A DNA stretch of 64,000 nucleotides, from NCBI GenBank assembly GCA_028583605.1, contig CM053329.1, positions 35,835,992 through 35,899,991 of the forward strand. Reading direction: 5' to 3'. The position numbers were made by a program, and so were the translations under genes. Below the pieces are notes generated by a model. That model was not told the DNA's origin, made no database searches, and saw only the letters and a program-made list of their open reading frames with translations. Source of the DNA: Dastarcus helophoroides (lineage: Eukaryota; Arthropoda; Insecta; Coleoptera; Bothrideridae). The stretch's first letter is position 1; each line of letters starts with the position of its first letter. This document shows positions 53,738 through 64,000 of this stretch, one piece after another.

Positions 53738-56395
53738 GAAACTTTTAGTTTTTTAATTTCGCCTTTTTTGAGTATTTCAAAGTTTTCCTAAAAATCTCCT
53801 AGTTTTTTAAAATAGAGACTTCAACGTGACGACTTTCTTAAAACTGTGACTTTCAGAATTGCGACTTTTAAAATGCAACATTTTTAAACTGGATTTTTTT
53901 TGAACATTTTGATCTTTATTTGAAAATTTAGATCTTCTTGGAACTCTTTTCATGCCTTTTTATTATAAATTTTCATTTTTTTTTTAATTTTACTTTTTTG
54001 AGATTCGATATTTTTTATTGTTTTCGAATTTTTTTTAAAATTATGTGTTTTTGTCAAAATATAACATTTAATATATTTGGAATCATTCATCAAAATTATT
54101 ATTTTAAGAATAAATGACAGTGATTTCGAAAATGAAGATGATTTTTAACGAAAAGACCAAAAAGTAGAATTTTGAGAATAAATTCGAATTTTAGGAAAGA
54201 TACTTTATATTTTAAGAATAAATGACGAGATTTCGAAAAAAAAAGATGATAATATTTGAATGAAAAGACCTGAGAATAAACTCGAATTTTAGGAAAAACA
54301 CTTGTTTTAATAGAAAAAAAGAAAATTTTATTATTTTAAGGATAGATGACGTGATTTTGAAAAATAGGATGATTTTTGAATGAAAAGAACCAACAGTAGA
54401 GTTCTGAGAATAAAATCGAATTTTGGGAAAAACACTAATTTTGAGAGAAAAGAACAAAATTTTATTATGTTAAAAATTAATGAATAAATAGACCAAAAAG
54501 TAGAATTTCGAAAATAAATTTGAATTTTAGGCAAAAAAAAACTTCATTTAAGAGAAAACAACAAAATTTTATTATTTAAAGAATAAATGACGTGATTTCG
54601 AAAAAAAAAAGATTTTTGAATAAAAAGACCAAAAAGTGGAATTCTAAGCATAAATTCAAAATTTAGGAAAAACACCTATTTTAAAAGAAAAAACGAAATT
54701 TCGAAAAAGAGATGAATTTCGAGGAAACGTTGAAACTTCTAGAAACTTTAGGAATTCAGCCAAAATTTTTCAAAATTCAGTTTCTAAAAAATTTAAATTA
54801 AAAAAAACCTTAAATAAGGTATTTAAAGAAATGAGAAAATTTCGAGAATGGTCAAAATTGCGATGGTCGAATATTCAGAAAAAAATTGAAATTTTCAAAG
54901 AAAGTCAATTTTAAAAAGAACTTGAACCTTGAAAGGAAATGCAAATTTGAGAAAAAAAAACGTATTTTGAGAAAAACGACGAAAGTTCAATAGAAGTTTA
55001 CCACTGAAAGCGAAATTTTGAAAAATAGACAAATTTTTATTTTGACTTTGAGAAACTTTTAGTTTTTTAATTTCCCCCTTTTTTGAGTATTTCAAAGTTT
55101 CTTAAAAATCTCTTCTTTTTTTTTCAAAATAGAGACTTCAACATGACGACTTTCTTAAAACTGTGACTTTCAAAATTGCGACTTTTAAAATGCAACATTT
55201 TAAACTGGTTTTTTTTTGTACATTTTCATCTTTATTTGAAAATTTAGATCTTCTTCGAACTTTTTCTGTCTTTTTATTTTAAGTTATCATTTTTTTAAAA
55301 TTTTACTCTTTCGAGATTCGAGAATTTTTAATGTTTTCAAAATTTTTTAAAATCTTGTGTTTTTGTCAAAATATAACATTTATTATACTTAGAATCCTTC
55401 TGAATTGTTATTTTTTTTGTCAATTTCGAGCGTATTCATCGAAATTATTATTTTAACAATAAATGACGTGATTTCGTAAAAAAAGTCGAATTTTGAGAAT
55501 AAATTCGAATTTAAGGAAAAACACTTATTTTAAAAAAAATGGACAAAATGTTATAATTTTAAGAACAAATGACGAGATTTCGAAAAAAAAAGATAATTTT
55601 TAAATTGAAAGACCTGAGAATAAATTGGAACTTTAGGAAAATCACATATTTTAATAGAAAAGAACAAAATTTTATTATTTTAAAGATAGATTACGTGATT
55701 TTGAAAAATAAAATGATTTTTGAATGAAAAGACCAAAAAGTAGAATTCTGAGAATAAAATCGAATTTTAGGAAAAACACTTATTTTGAGAGAAAAGAACA
55801 AAATTTTATTATTTTAAGAATGAATGAATGATAAGACCAAAAAGAAGAGTTTCAAGAATAAATTTGAATTTGAGGCAAAAAAAACTTAATTTAAGAGAAA
55901 AGAACAAAATTTTATTATTTTAAAAATAAATGACGTGATTACGAAAAAAAAGATGTTTTTTGAATGAAAAGACCAAAAAGTAGAATTTTGGGAATAAATT
56001 CGAATTTTAGGAAAAACACCTATTTTAAGAGAAACAAAATTTGAGAAAGAGATGAATTTGGAGGAAAAAGTTGAAATTTCTAAAAAACTTCAGGAATTCA
56101 GCTGACATTTTTTAAAATTTAGATTTTAAAAAATTTAAATTTTTAGAAAAAAAACTAAAATAAGGTAATTAAAAAAAATGGAAAATTTCGAGAATGGTCA
56201 AAATTTCGATGGTTGAATATTCAGAAAAAAATTGGAATTTTCAAAGAAAGTCAATTTAAAAAGGAACTTGAATTTTGGAATAAAATGCACATTTGAGAAA
56301 AAAAGACGTATTTCGAGAAAATTGAAGAAAGTTCAATAGAAATTTACCACTGACAGTTAAATTTTGAAAAATAGACAAATTTGAGAATAGTTTTC
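53738..56395. repeat. Two tandem ~1.31-1.35-kb units, each with about five ~105-135-bp sub-repeats
   Basis: The unit start GAAACTTTTAGTTTTTTAAT is at 53738 and 55051. ACGACTTTCTTAAAACTGTG recurs shortly after each. The unit end, a CCACTGA block, is at 55001 and 56347. Inside each unit a sub-repeat recurs with AATAAATGACGTGATTTCGA, AAAGACCAAAAAGTAGAATT and GAATTTTAGGAAAAACACTT. Its starts lie near 54100, 54208, 54335, 54470, 54575, 55450, 55560, 55675, 55815 and 55915. Confidence 0.85.
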
Positions 56396-56457
56396 TATAA
56401 AAAGATGAATGTTGAAAAATAAAAATGAAAATTTTATAAAATTATTATTTAATTTTG

Positions 56458-56622
56458 AAGAACTATAATTTTGGTGCATTGGTTGTCTTTAAAAATCTCT
56501 CTTTTTCTTTCTCTTCCTCTCCCTCTCTCTGAAGATGATAGCTTGGCTATCGAAACTCGTTAGAGTAGTTTTTGTTGTGTTATTGGTTTCAGGAGACAAG
56601 ATTTGTATTTTAATTTCGAAGA
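56458..56622 (+). repeat. Family B, right arm (copy 8)
   Basis: It has a short left piece (TTGGTGCATTGGTTGTCTTT), a CT-rich spacer, then CTCTCTGAAGATGATAGCTT and GGCTATCGAAACTCGTTAGA, and ends TTGGTTTCAGGAGACAAGAT. The hammerhead-like core (from 56529) has an intact stem II, GAUAGC/GCUAUC, but stem III is ACUCGU, no longer palindromic. Confidence 0.82.
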
Positions 56623-57440
56623 AATAGTGGATGCATATGATGTTGACATAAAATCATGATTTTCCAGAAGATGATTTTTGAAAAAAATGCCAAAAAGACA
56701 AATTTTAAGGAAAAAAAATCAAAATTTCTGAAGACAAATTTTGAAGAAAAATCGTCTTTTCCAAAAATATTAAATACTGAATTTTGAGATATACATTTCG
56801 AGAAAAAGTGAAATTTTAGCCAAACAGTAAACAGCAAAAAATTTTAAAGGAAACCAATGTTTAAAAAATAACGTTTTGAAAAAGATAACATTTCGAGAAA
56901 ACCTTTGAAATTAAAAAACGAAATTTTGAGAGAAGGTCAAATTTTAATAAAGTAATTTGAAGAAAATGTAGTAAAAATTTAAACTACCTCAGCAACCTAA
57001 ACTTTTGAAGAAAAACTGAGCAAATTTTAAGAAAAACATAACATCAGAAAATGTCAATATTGAGAAAAATGTTAACATTTGGAGAAACAATTTGGAATTT
57101 TCAGAAAACTGGATTTAAAAAAATGTCGAAAACTTTGAAATTTCAAAAAAAAAATTTGCTAGGCTTTTTGTCTTCTTATAAAAATTTAGAAATTCGAAAT
57201 TTTTTTATCAAACTTATTACTTTTTTATCAAAAGATTGACTTTTTCAGGAAAAGGCAAATTTTAATTAAAAATAATAAGAAATTTGCAAAAATTCTGATT
57301 TTAAGTCAGTGGAATTTTTTTAGAAAACATCGAATTTTGAAAAATGGAAATTTTTGAAGAAAAAAAAACCAAAAAATTTTGGGATAAAAGTTCAAAAAAA
57401 AAAGTTTTAAATTTTAAGAAATAAAAGGTTTTCTTCGTTT
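56623..57440. repeat. Degenerate A/T-rich tract
   Basis: A-rich GAAAAATTTTGA-type sequence with no gene. Confidence 0.6.
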
Positions 57441-57457
57441 GACTGCATGAGTCAACA

Positions 57458-57568
<111 letters not shown>

Positions 57569-57728
57569 CCATATTTTCTCTCATTTATCTTTTAATTTTG
57601 AAATAAAATGTAAAATCAGAAATAAAAATTTGAGGCTCTTTGAAATTCATGGAATCAATTTTTTTATTGCGGTTGGCTCTTTGGGTTTAAAAGTTTACCG
57701 ACCCCTGTTCTTGGTTAGATAAACAACG

Positions 57729-57800
57729 CGTAGTAGTCAGCGGGGATTTGAACTCGCGCATTAAAGGTTTAACTCGCTTGATAACGTAGTCTTACGCCTA
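57729..57800 (-). repeat. tRNA-like sequence (SINE or pseudo-tRNA)
   Basis: On the minus strand, GCGAGTTCAAATCCCCGC contains a B box (plus 57742-57754) with a good T-arm, followed by GACTAC. No convincing A box or acceptor pairing was found. Confidence 0.4.
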
Positions 57801-59215
57801 CAATATAAAAATTAAACTGACTATATGGAAAGTGTGTGCAGTATGCATTGCTTAAATTATGTTTTAATTTGATTATGCGGGGTAAAATATTAAAATATAT
57901 CGTTTAAACGATGTAGCACATTCAACAGACAAATACTTAACAAAACAAAGATTAGATCGTATACAAATATAAAAAGCTATAAAAAATATAAATAATATTT
58001 TTTATCGTATCACGAAAATAAAGTGTTCTTTAAGTTAAATCTTTATTGATAAATATTAACCTCATAATATTTAGCAGCTTCATAAAAACTTAGTAGCACA
58101 TAGTACTTTAGTTATAATTATAATACGTTAATTACCTATCATAATACCCTAGATACAAAGTTCATTTTAAAAGTTTGTTGATTTTTTTATGTCATTGTTG
58201 TCAATAATACAATAAAGCTTTGAATGCAACTCGATTATTATTAATTTAAACAATCTCAGACGTGGCCAGACGACTCGGCTAACGCCTCGTGGCCTGGCAA
58301 CGTCCTCGATTAAGCATTCAAAAACAGTCCATTATATCATAGTCTTAAGTTTTCACTTCTGTCGGCAGTCCCCATAAATAACCAATTTTTTTTAATGCCG
58401 TATTCGTATCATATTCATTTTCCTCTATTATTTCTTAAAATGAATTACATTATGACTGACGTATCCTCTATGTTAGAAGCAAATCTTGCTACATTTATTT
58501 GTACTTTAACTAAAACACTTAACGAAGTTTCTTAGGTGTATAGCCACTGTGAGATTAATTGTTAAAAGTTAAATTCAGGCTGCTGTATAGGTTACTACCT
58601 AATGTATGCACCCAATGTGTAAATTGCAAATTATAAGTTTTCGTTAATATTGTACCTTACTTTATATAAAAATCTTGTACTAATTAATGCAGTAAAAAAA
58701 GTTAATTAACTGTTTCTCTGCAGCAAGCTCTTTTCTATCCATCTTAATATTTTAAGCTCAATTACCTTAGTCATTAATAATTAAGTTGAAAGAATAGTTT
58801 AGACAGAAAATTCAGTAGAAATTCTTTCTCGACGTTCTTTAATTTAGTCGCAATTAACAGGTCCTGTGAGCAACTAAAGCATTTAAAAAAATATTTAGCA
58901 TGCTAGAGATAGCCAGACATTGGCAACTGTTGTGTTCGTCTTTTGAGTTTTATTTGCATAGAACCCCTGGGAAATTTTTAGAGCGCTGCATCCCCTAAAG
59001 GAGTATATGCTATTTTGGAGCATATGCAATGCGAGGTTTTTTGATGCAAAGAATTATTTTATAATAGAATAGCGACGCAATTACTTTATCTTTTACATTT
59101 TGTACATACCCGTTGGCTATGAATAATATAGAGTTATTTTTATGTAAAACTACGCCTTATTAGGGTAATTCTCTTCGCAAGTTTGTTAAATTAAAACAAA
59201 ATATAAAAATGTATA
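57801..59215. other. Gene-free stretch
   Basis: Non-repetitive A/T-rich sequence. It contains one G+C-rich patch at 58258-58315 (GTGGCCAGACGACTCGGCTA...) that stands out and may be the edge of a mobile element. No coding region was recognised. Confidence 0.45.
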
Positions 59216-59224
59216 ACCGATTTT

Positions 59225-59325
59225 ATTTGTGTACCACCACCAATCCATCTGCCTGGAAATACATAATCCAGATACTTCACGGACAGGTCTTGCAAAATGA
59301 GGAGGGGCACCGTCTCTTTGATGTT
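59225..59325 (-). pseudogene. Fragment of an IS630-Tc1-mariner-group transposase
   Basis: The minus strand reads RDGAPPHFARPVRE, then in the next frame YLDYVFPGRWIGGGTQI. This is the second-Asp region of the same broad transposase family as 21708-22779 (compare HDGAPAHF and RWIGRAGTE there). One base is lost between the two parts. The flanks show no more of the protein. Confidence 0.72.
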
Positions 59326-59329
59326 TCTA

Positions 59330-60900
59330 TTGGGGACATTAGCTTCGACCGAGGAAACAAAATAGCTAAATAGTAATTAGCTTTTACGCATATATAATTT
59401 GATATATCCTTTAAAAATATTCAAGAAAAAATAAGGTTGCTATTTAAAAAAAAATTGTCAATGACGTCATGTCTTACATTTGGGACTTGCTGTATAAAAT
59501 TTCCCTACATCAAAAACAGCGCAAATTAAAATATTAGTCCGAGCATATTTCCGAAAAAAAACTGTCTTTTATTTACTAAATTTATTCCAAGTTACAAACT
59601 AGCACTGCATATGTTAGACCAAAAGACCGGAACAACTGTAACTACTTTTAAATAAATCGAAGTCGATTGTTCATGAACCTGAATATTTAATAATAGACGG
59701 AAGAAATTAAAAAAAGAGGCGCCAAGCACGGCAGCTTAGTTCAAACTTAGCTGTCCACCTTCAACTGACCCTGATATTTGAATACCATTTTTTTTATTTC
59801 CAACAGGGAACATCGAAATTAGCCGGCATAATTTACAATTTTAAATTCGTTTGAGAACTACCAAGGATCCATGAGGGGATCACTCGATTAATTTAAAATT
59901 ACATAATTTGTCGTAAAATCTGCTGTCTGGCAGATGGATTTGAAACGCTTGTAAATTAGCATAATTATCTTACATCTATAATTATTTTTTTAATGTTATA
60001 AAAAAAAACAATTAAATTGTGTGTTTAAAAAGCAACAAAACCGGAACTCTGACCTTAATTGAATCTATTAACATCTTTGCAAATGCTAAGTCTATTGCTT
60101 AGATTCAGAAAATATGCCAAAATTAATATTCGGAATAAGATTTTCATAAATAATGCTTTTTATGTGTCAAGATAAATAAAGAAAATGTTTGTATTATTTT
60201 TAAATTGAATAATCCTATTATTGTATTACCTAATATTCTAATTTTCTCACGTAATTTTTCATAGTAACTTCGACGCAGGTGTTATGTAGGAAATTGAGTA
60301 TAAAAATAAGCACAGTTAAATTTCTTGAAAAATGACAGATTTCAGTATAATAATAAAAATCTAGAAATTTTTAATTTTGACAGTTTAATTAATTACTACA
60401 ATTTCTAATTTCTTTTAATCAGCTCTCAAGTACTAAATATATTTTTATCAAAAACTACGTTGTAGTTATCAAAACCTTATCGCATTTTCTGTACATACAA
60501 TTATTTGCCAAGTTACTGATTACCAAAGTCAAAAATGATTTTATTGGTTTAGGAGACGATAACTTGGCGAAAAATTATCAAAATTATCGTACAGAGCTCA
60601 GAGTCCAATCAAATTAAAACGCATTGTATTATCTGGGGGGCTTTCTAATTGAATTACTGGAACAAAATTATTAATACCTGTGGACCCATTTAAAAGTAAA
60701 AAAAATCTGGTAAGTTCTTTACTGGGTTCTTCTGTTATTATTTTTCAGAAATTGTTGACGCCAAAAAGTGTTAAACTCAAAATCTGAAAATAGAATCTTT
60801 GAGTTGTAATTCGCGATTTTTCATTTTTCCATACGACTAATTTTTTTTTGAATTATACCTCTTTGGATGCCACCTGAATATCTGGGATTTTTTTTTATAT
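59330..60900. other. Gene-free stretch
   Basis: No features were recognised. Confidence 0.4.
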
Positions 60901-60924
60901 CCTTAACCTTAACCTTAACCTTAA
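60901..60924. repeat. (CCTTAA)4 microsatellite
   Basis: Four perfect hexamers. This is not the insect telomere unit (CCTAA/TTAGG). Confidence 0.9.
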
Positions 60925-61039
60925 CTTGTATATTGAACTAAAAGTTTGGTGATGAGACACCGGACGCATTATTTTTCAGATTAAGGGTCAATAGAGTGTG
61001 ACAAAGTAAGGAGGTCAATAGAGTGTGACAAAGGCGAGA

Positions 61040-63010
61040 CGAGTCCTAAGCTTCCGACTTTTTTTTTAAAGACCTTTTTAATAGTTTTGAATATTTTCGA
61101 AAATTTCGTCTTTCTTGAAAATTTTAACCTTTTGAAAATTTAGATTTCTTTAGATTTTTTTCGATATTTGATTTCGATATTTTGTTAAAAAATACGATTT
61201 TTGAAACATTTTGAAAATTTTTAATAATTTCGACATTTTTTAAAATTGTGTTTAAAAATTTCATCATTGTCCTATTTTAGTCCTTTTCTTAAACCTAAAA
61301 TTTTTGTGAATATTAATCCTTCCTGAAAAATTTACTTTTTTCAAAATTTCGATCCTTTTCTCAATATTTAGACAAGTAAATTTTTCAGAAAAAGACGATA
61401 TTCACAAAAAGTTTAAATTTCGAGAAAAAGATTGATCCTTTTCTAAAAGTTTTGACTTATTTATAAAAAAGTTCAAAATTTTGCTATTTTTGAAAGTTTT
61501 GACCTATCAAAGTTTTGATTTATTTTCGAAAATTTAGGCTCTTTTGAAAATTCAGTTTTTTTTAAGTTTCGGCATTTGGACATTTTTTAATAACTTGGAC
61601 ATTTTTCAAAATTTTGTTTGAAAATTTCATCATTTACCTATTTTAATCATTTTCTCAAAACTAAAACTGTTTATGAATATCAACCCTTCCTGAAAAATTT
61701 ACTTTTTTCAAGATTTCGATACTTTCCTGCATATTTTGAAAAGTAAAGTTTTCAGAAATAGTCGATATTCATAAGAAGTTTAAATTTCCAGAAAAAGATT
61801 GATTCTTTTCTAAAAATTTTGATTTATTGAAAAAAAGTTCAGTATTCATTTTTTTTGAAAATTGTGACCGTTTAAAGTTTTGATTAATTTTCGGAAACTT
61901 GACTGTTTTGAAAATTTATTTTTTTTAAGCTTTCGACATTTTGATATTTTTTAATAATTTCGACATATTTTAAAATTTTGATTGACAATTTCATCATTTT
62001 CCTATTTTAATTCTTTCCTTAAAACTAAACCTTTTTGTGAATATCAACCCTTCCTGAAAAATTTACTTTTTTCAATATTTCGATTCTTTTCTCAATATTT
62101 TGAACAGTAAATTTTTTAGAAAGAGCGATATTGGCAAAAAGTTTAAATTTCGAAAAAAAGATTGATGCTTTTCTAAAAATTTTGACTTGTTTTAAAAAAA
62201 AGTTTAAAATTTTGGTTTTTTCGACCTATCAAAGTTTTCATTTATTTTGGAAAATTTAGGTTCTTTTGAACACTTAGTTTTTTTTTAACATTCGACATTT
62301 TGACCTTTTTCTAATAATTTAGACATTTTTTAAAATTTTGTTTAAAAATTTCATCATTTTCCTATTTTAATCATTTTCTCAAAAATAAAACTGTTTGCGA
62401 ATATCAACAGGTCCTGCAAAATTTACTTTTTTCAAGATTTCGATCCTTTCCTGCATATTTTGAAAAGTAAATTTTTCAGAAAGAGACGATATTCTCAAGA
62501 AGTTTAAATTTCCAGAAAAAGATTGACCCTTTTCTAAACATTTTCACTTATTTAAAAAAAGTTTAAAGTTTTGCTTTTTTTGAAAATTTTGACCCTATCA
62601 AAGTTTTGATTTATTTTCGGAAATTTAGGCTCTTTAGAAAATTTAGTTTTTTTAAGGTTTCGACATTTTGATATTTTTCAATAATTTCGACATTTATTAA
62701 AATTTAGATTGACAATTTCATCCTTTTCCTATTTTAATCCTTTCCTAAAAACCAAAACTTTTTGTGAATATCAACCCCTTCTGAAACATTTACTTTTTTC
62801 AATATTTCGATTCTTTTCTCAATATTTTGAACAGTAAATTTTTCCGAAAAAGTCGATATTCACAAAAAATTTAAATTTCGAAAAAAAGATTGATCGTTTA
62901 CTGAAATTTTGACTTAGTTTAAGAAAAGTTCAAAGATTTGTTTTTTTTTTGAAAATTCTGACATCAGTTTTGATTTATTTTCGAAAATTTGGGCTCTTTA
63001 ACAAATTTAG
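61040..63010. repeat. Tandem array with ~364-bp unit, five copies
   Basis: The landmark CCTGAAAAATTTACTTTTTT or a close variant starts at 61322, 61689, 62053, 62413 and 62779, giving periods of 367, 364, 360 and 366 bp. Each unit also has an AATTTCATCATTTTCCTATT block before it and a GTTTAAATTTCGAGAAAAAG-type block after it. Alternate units look slightly more alike (TTTCCTGCATATTTTGAAAA only in the second and fourth), suggesting a dimeric higher-order unit near 730 bp. Confidence 0.85.
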
Positions 63011-64000
63011 TTTTTTTTAAGGTTCCGTTATATTTTCAAACTTTTGCTGCTTAAAAATTCTCATTTTTTTCTAAAATTTGGAGCTTTTGACATTTTTGAA
63101 CTTTTCAAAATTTCACTTTCTTCAAAATTTAAAATCGTTTGAAAATTTCTATAGTTTTTAAAATATCAAAAATTTTGGTTATTCCTGAAATATTGGCTTT
63201 GTTATTTTTCAGCTATTATTATTATTTAAAATTTTGAGTTTTCTCACTATACACTTTTTTTTTGAAAATTTGAAGTTGCTTCAGAATTCCATTTCTTTGA
63301 GAATGTCCGATTGTTTACTTAAATTGGGATTTTTTTTAAAGTCGAATTTTTTGAAATTTTGAAAATTTCGTCGTTATTAAAATTTTTTCATAATACCGAC
63401 AATTTTTTGAAAATTGTTGATTATTTTTTGGAAATTTCAAAAATGTTTTTGAAATTTCCATATTTTTGAAAATTTCTAATTGAAATTTTCGACATTTTAA
63501 GAAATGTTCTGCTTTTTTCAAAATTTCAATTATCCAAAATTTTGATTTTTTTCGAAACTTTTAGCTACAAAATTTGGATTATATTTGAAGTTTTCTAATA
63601 ATTTTGGAATTTATTCAGTGTGAAGACTTTCCGAAAAAATTCGTTTTACTTTGAAAATTTAACAGAATTTTTTTTAATTTTTGAGTCTAGATTTTTTTTC
63701 AAAATCTGCAGCATTTTTAAAATCTTATTCTACTAATTTTCAAGATTTTTACCTTTTTTGAAAATTATAAGTTTTTAAAAAAAATCTGTTTTTTTCAAAT
63801 GTTCTCATTTTTAAAATATCTTTTTGAAATTTTTCAACTCTTCAAAATTTTCACTTTCTGCAAAATTTAAAATTGTTTGAAAATTTCGATATGTTTTAAA
63901 ATATCAAAAATTTTGGATAATTACTGAAATGTTGGGTTTGTTACTTTTCAGCTATTATTTTTTAAAATTTTGAGTTTTCTCACTACACTTTTTAGAAATT
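63011..64000. repeat. Tandem repeat of ~737-bp period, cut by the window edge
   Basis: CACTTTCTTCAAAATTTAAA at 63114 and CACTTTCTGCAAAATTTAAA at 63851 start matching blocks. Both run through TTTTAAAATATCAAAAATTT and TTTTCAGCTATTATT to TTGAGTTTTCTCACTA. The second copy runs off the end. Confidence 0.75.

Noticed and set aside
57729..57800. Functional tRNA gene on the minus strand
   Set aside because: Only the T-arm region is convincing; no cloverleaf could be drawn.
60901..60924. Telomere-like hexamer run
   Set aside because: The unit is CCTTAA, not the arthropod CCTAA/TTAGG, and there are only four copies.

Overview
The window looks like animal, almost certainly arthropod (probably insect), nuclear DNA. 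It is very A+T-rich, intron-containing and packed with repeats. Two host genes can be recognised. (1) The 3' part of a neutral ceramidase gene lies on the + strand: four exons at 5124-5219, 5861-6028, 6218-6333 and 23571-23751, giving the last 186 residues; its final intron is about 17.2 kb. (2) The first coding exon of a pyrokinin/neuromedin-U-type GPCR lies on the + strand at 39548-40271, with a TATA box upstream and three single-T insertions. I could not find the remaining exons of either gene in the window.

Most of the rest is mobile or repetitive. From left to right: a broken Penelope-like reverse transcriptase (1-873); long degenerate A/T-rich tracts built on a TCGAAATTTT-like word; a complete hAT element with a perfect 8-bp target duplication (17468-20213); a nearly intact IS630-Tc1-mariner-group element with inverted repeats of about 465 bp (21137-23260); a 5'-truncated LINE (29945-32856) and a second piece of it (34247-34478); a possible solo LTR (33141-33608); a tRNA-derived SINE pair (36501-36930); a second LINE tail next to a polypyrimidine tract (48243-48873); and a decayed mariner (48998-49980). 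Several A/T-rich tracts carry higher-order tandem repeats, with periods near 500, 350, 364, 737 and 1,310-1,350 bp.

The most interesting layer is a set of hammerhead self-cleaving RNA motifs. Family A is a repeat with a monomer of about 376 bp whose best copies (17277-17319 and 20407-20448, + strand) match the type I hammerhead core. They have a very short palindromic stem III and sit in a direct tandem that the hAT element later split. This is the architecture of metazoan retrozymes, which are thought to be moved by Penelope-like elements; a Penelope-like relic is present here. A separate complete hammerhead (40990-41036, - strand) sits between 56-bp inverted repeats downstream of the GPCR exon. 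Family B, eight palindromic copies, carries a related but non-canonical hammerhead-like fold. Family A copies in the ceramidase introns include sense-strand motifs, so they would be transcribed with the host pre-mRNA.

Everything here was read by eye. Product names come from recognised protein motifs, not from searches. Repeat boundaries are approximate except where a target duplication or a terminal repeat fixes them.
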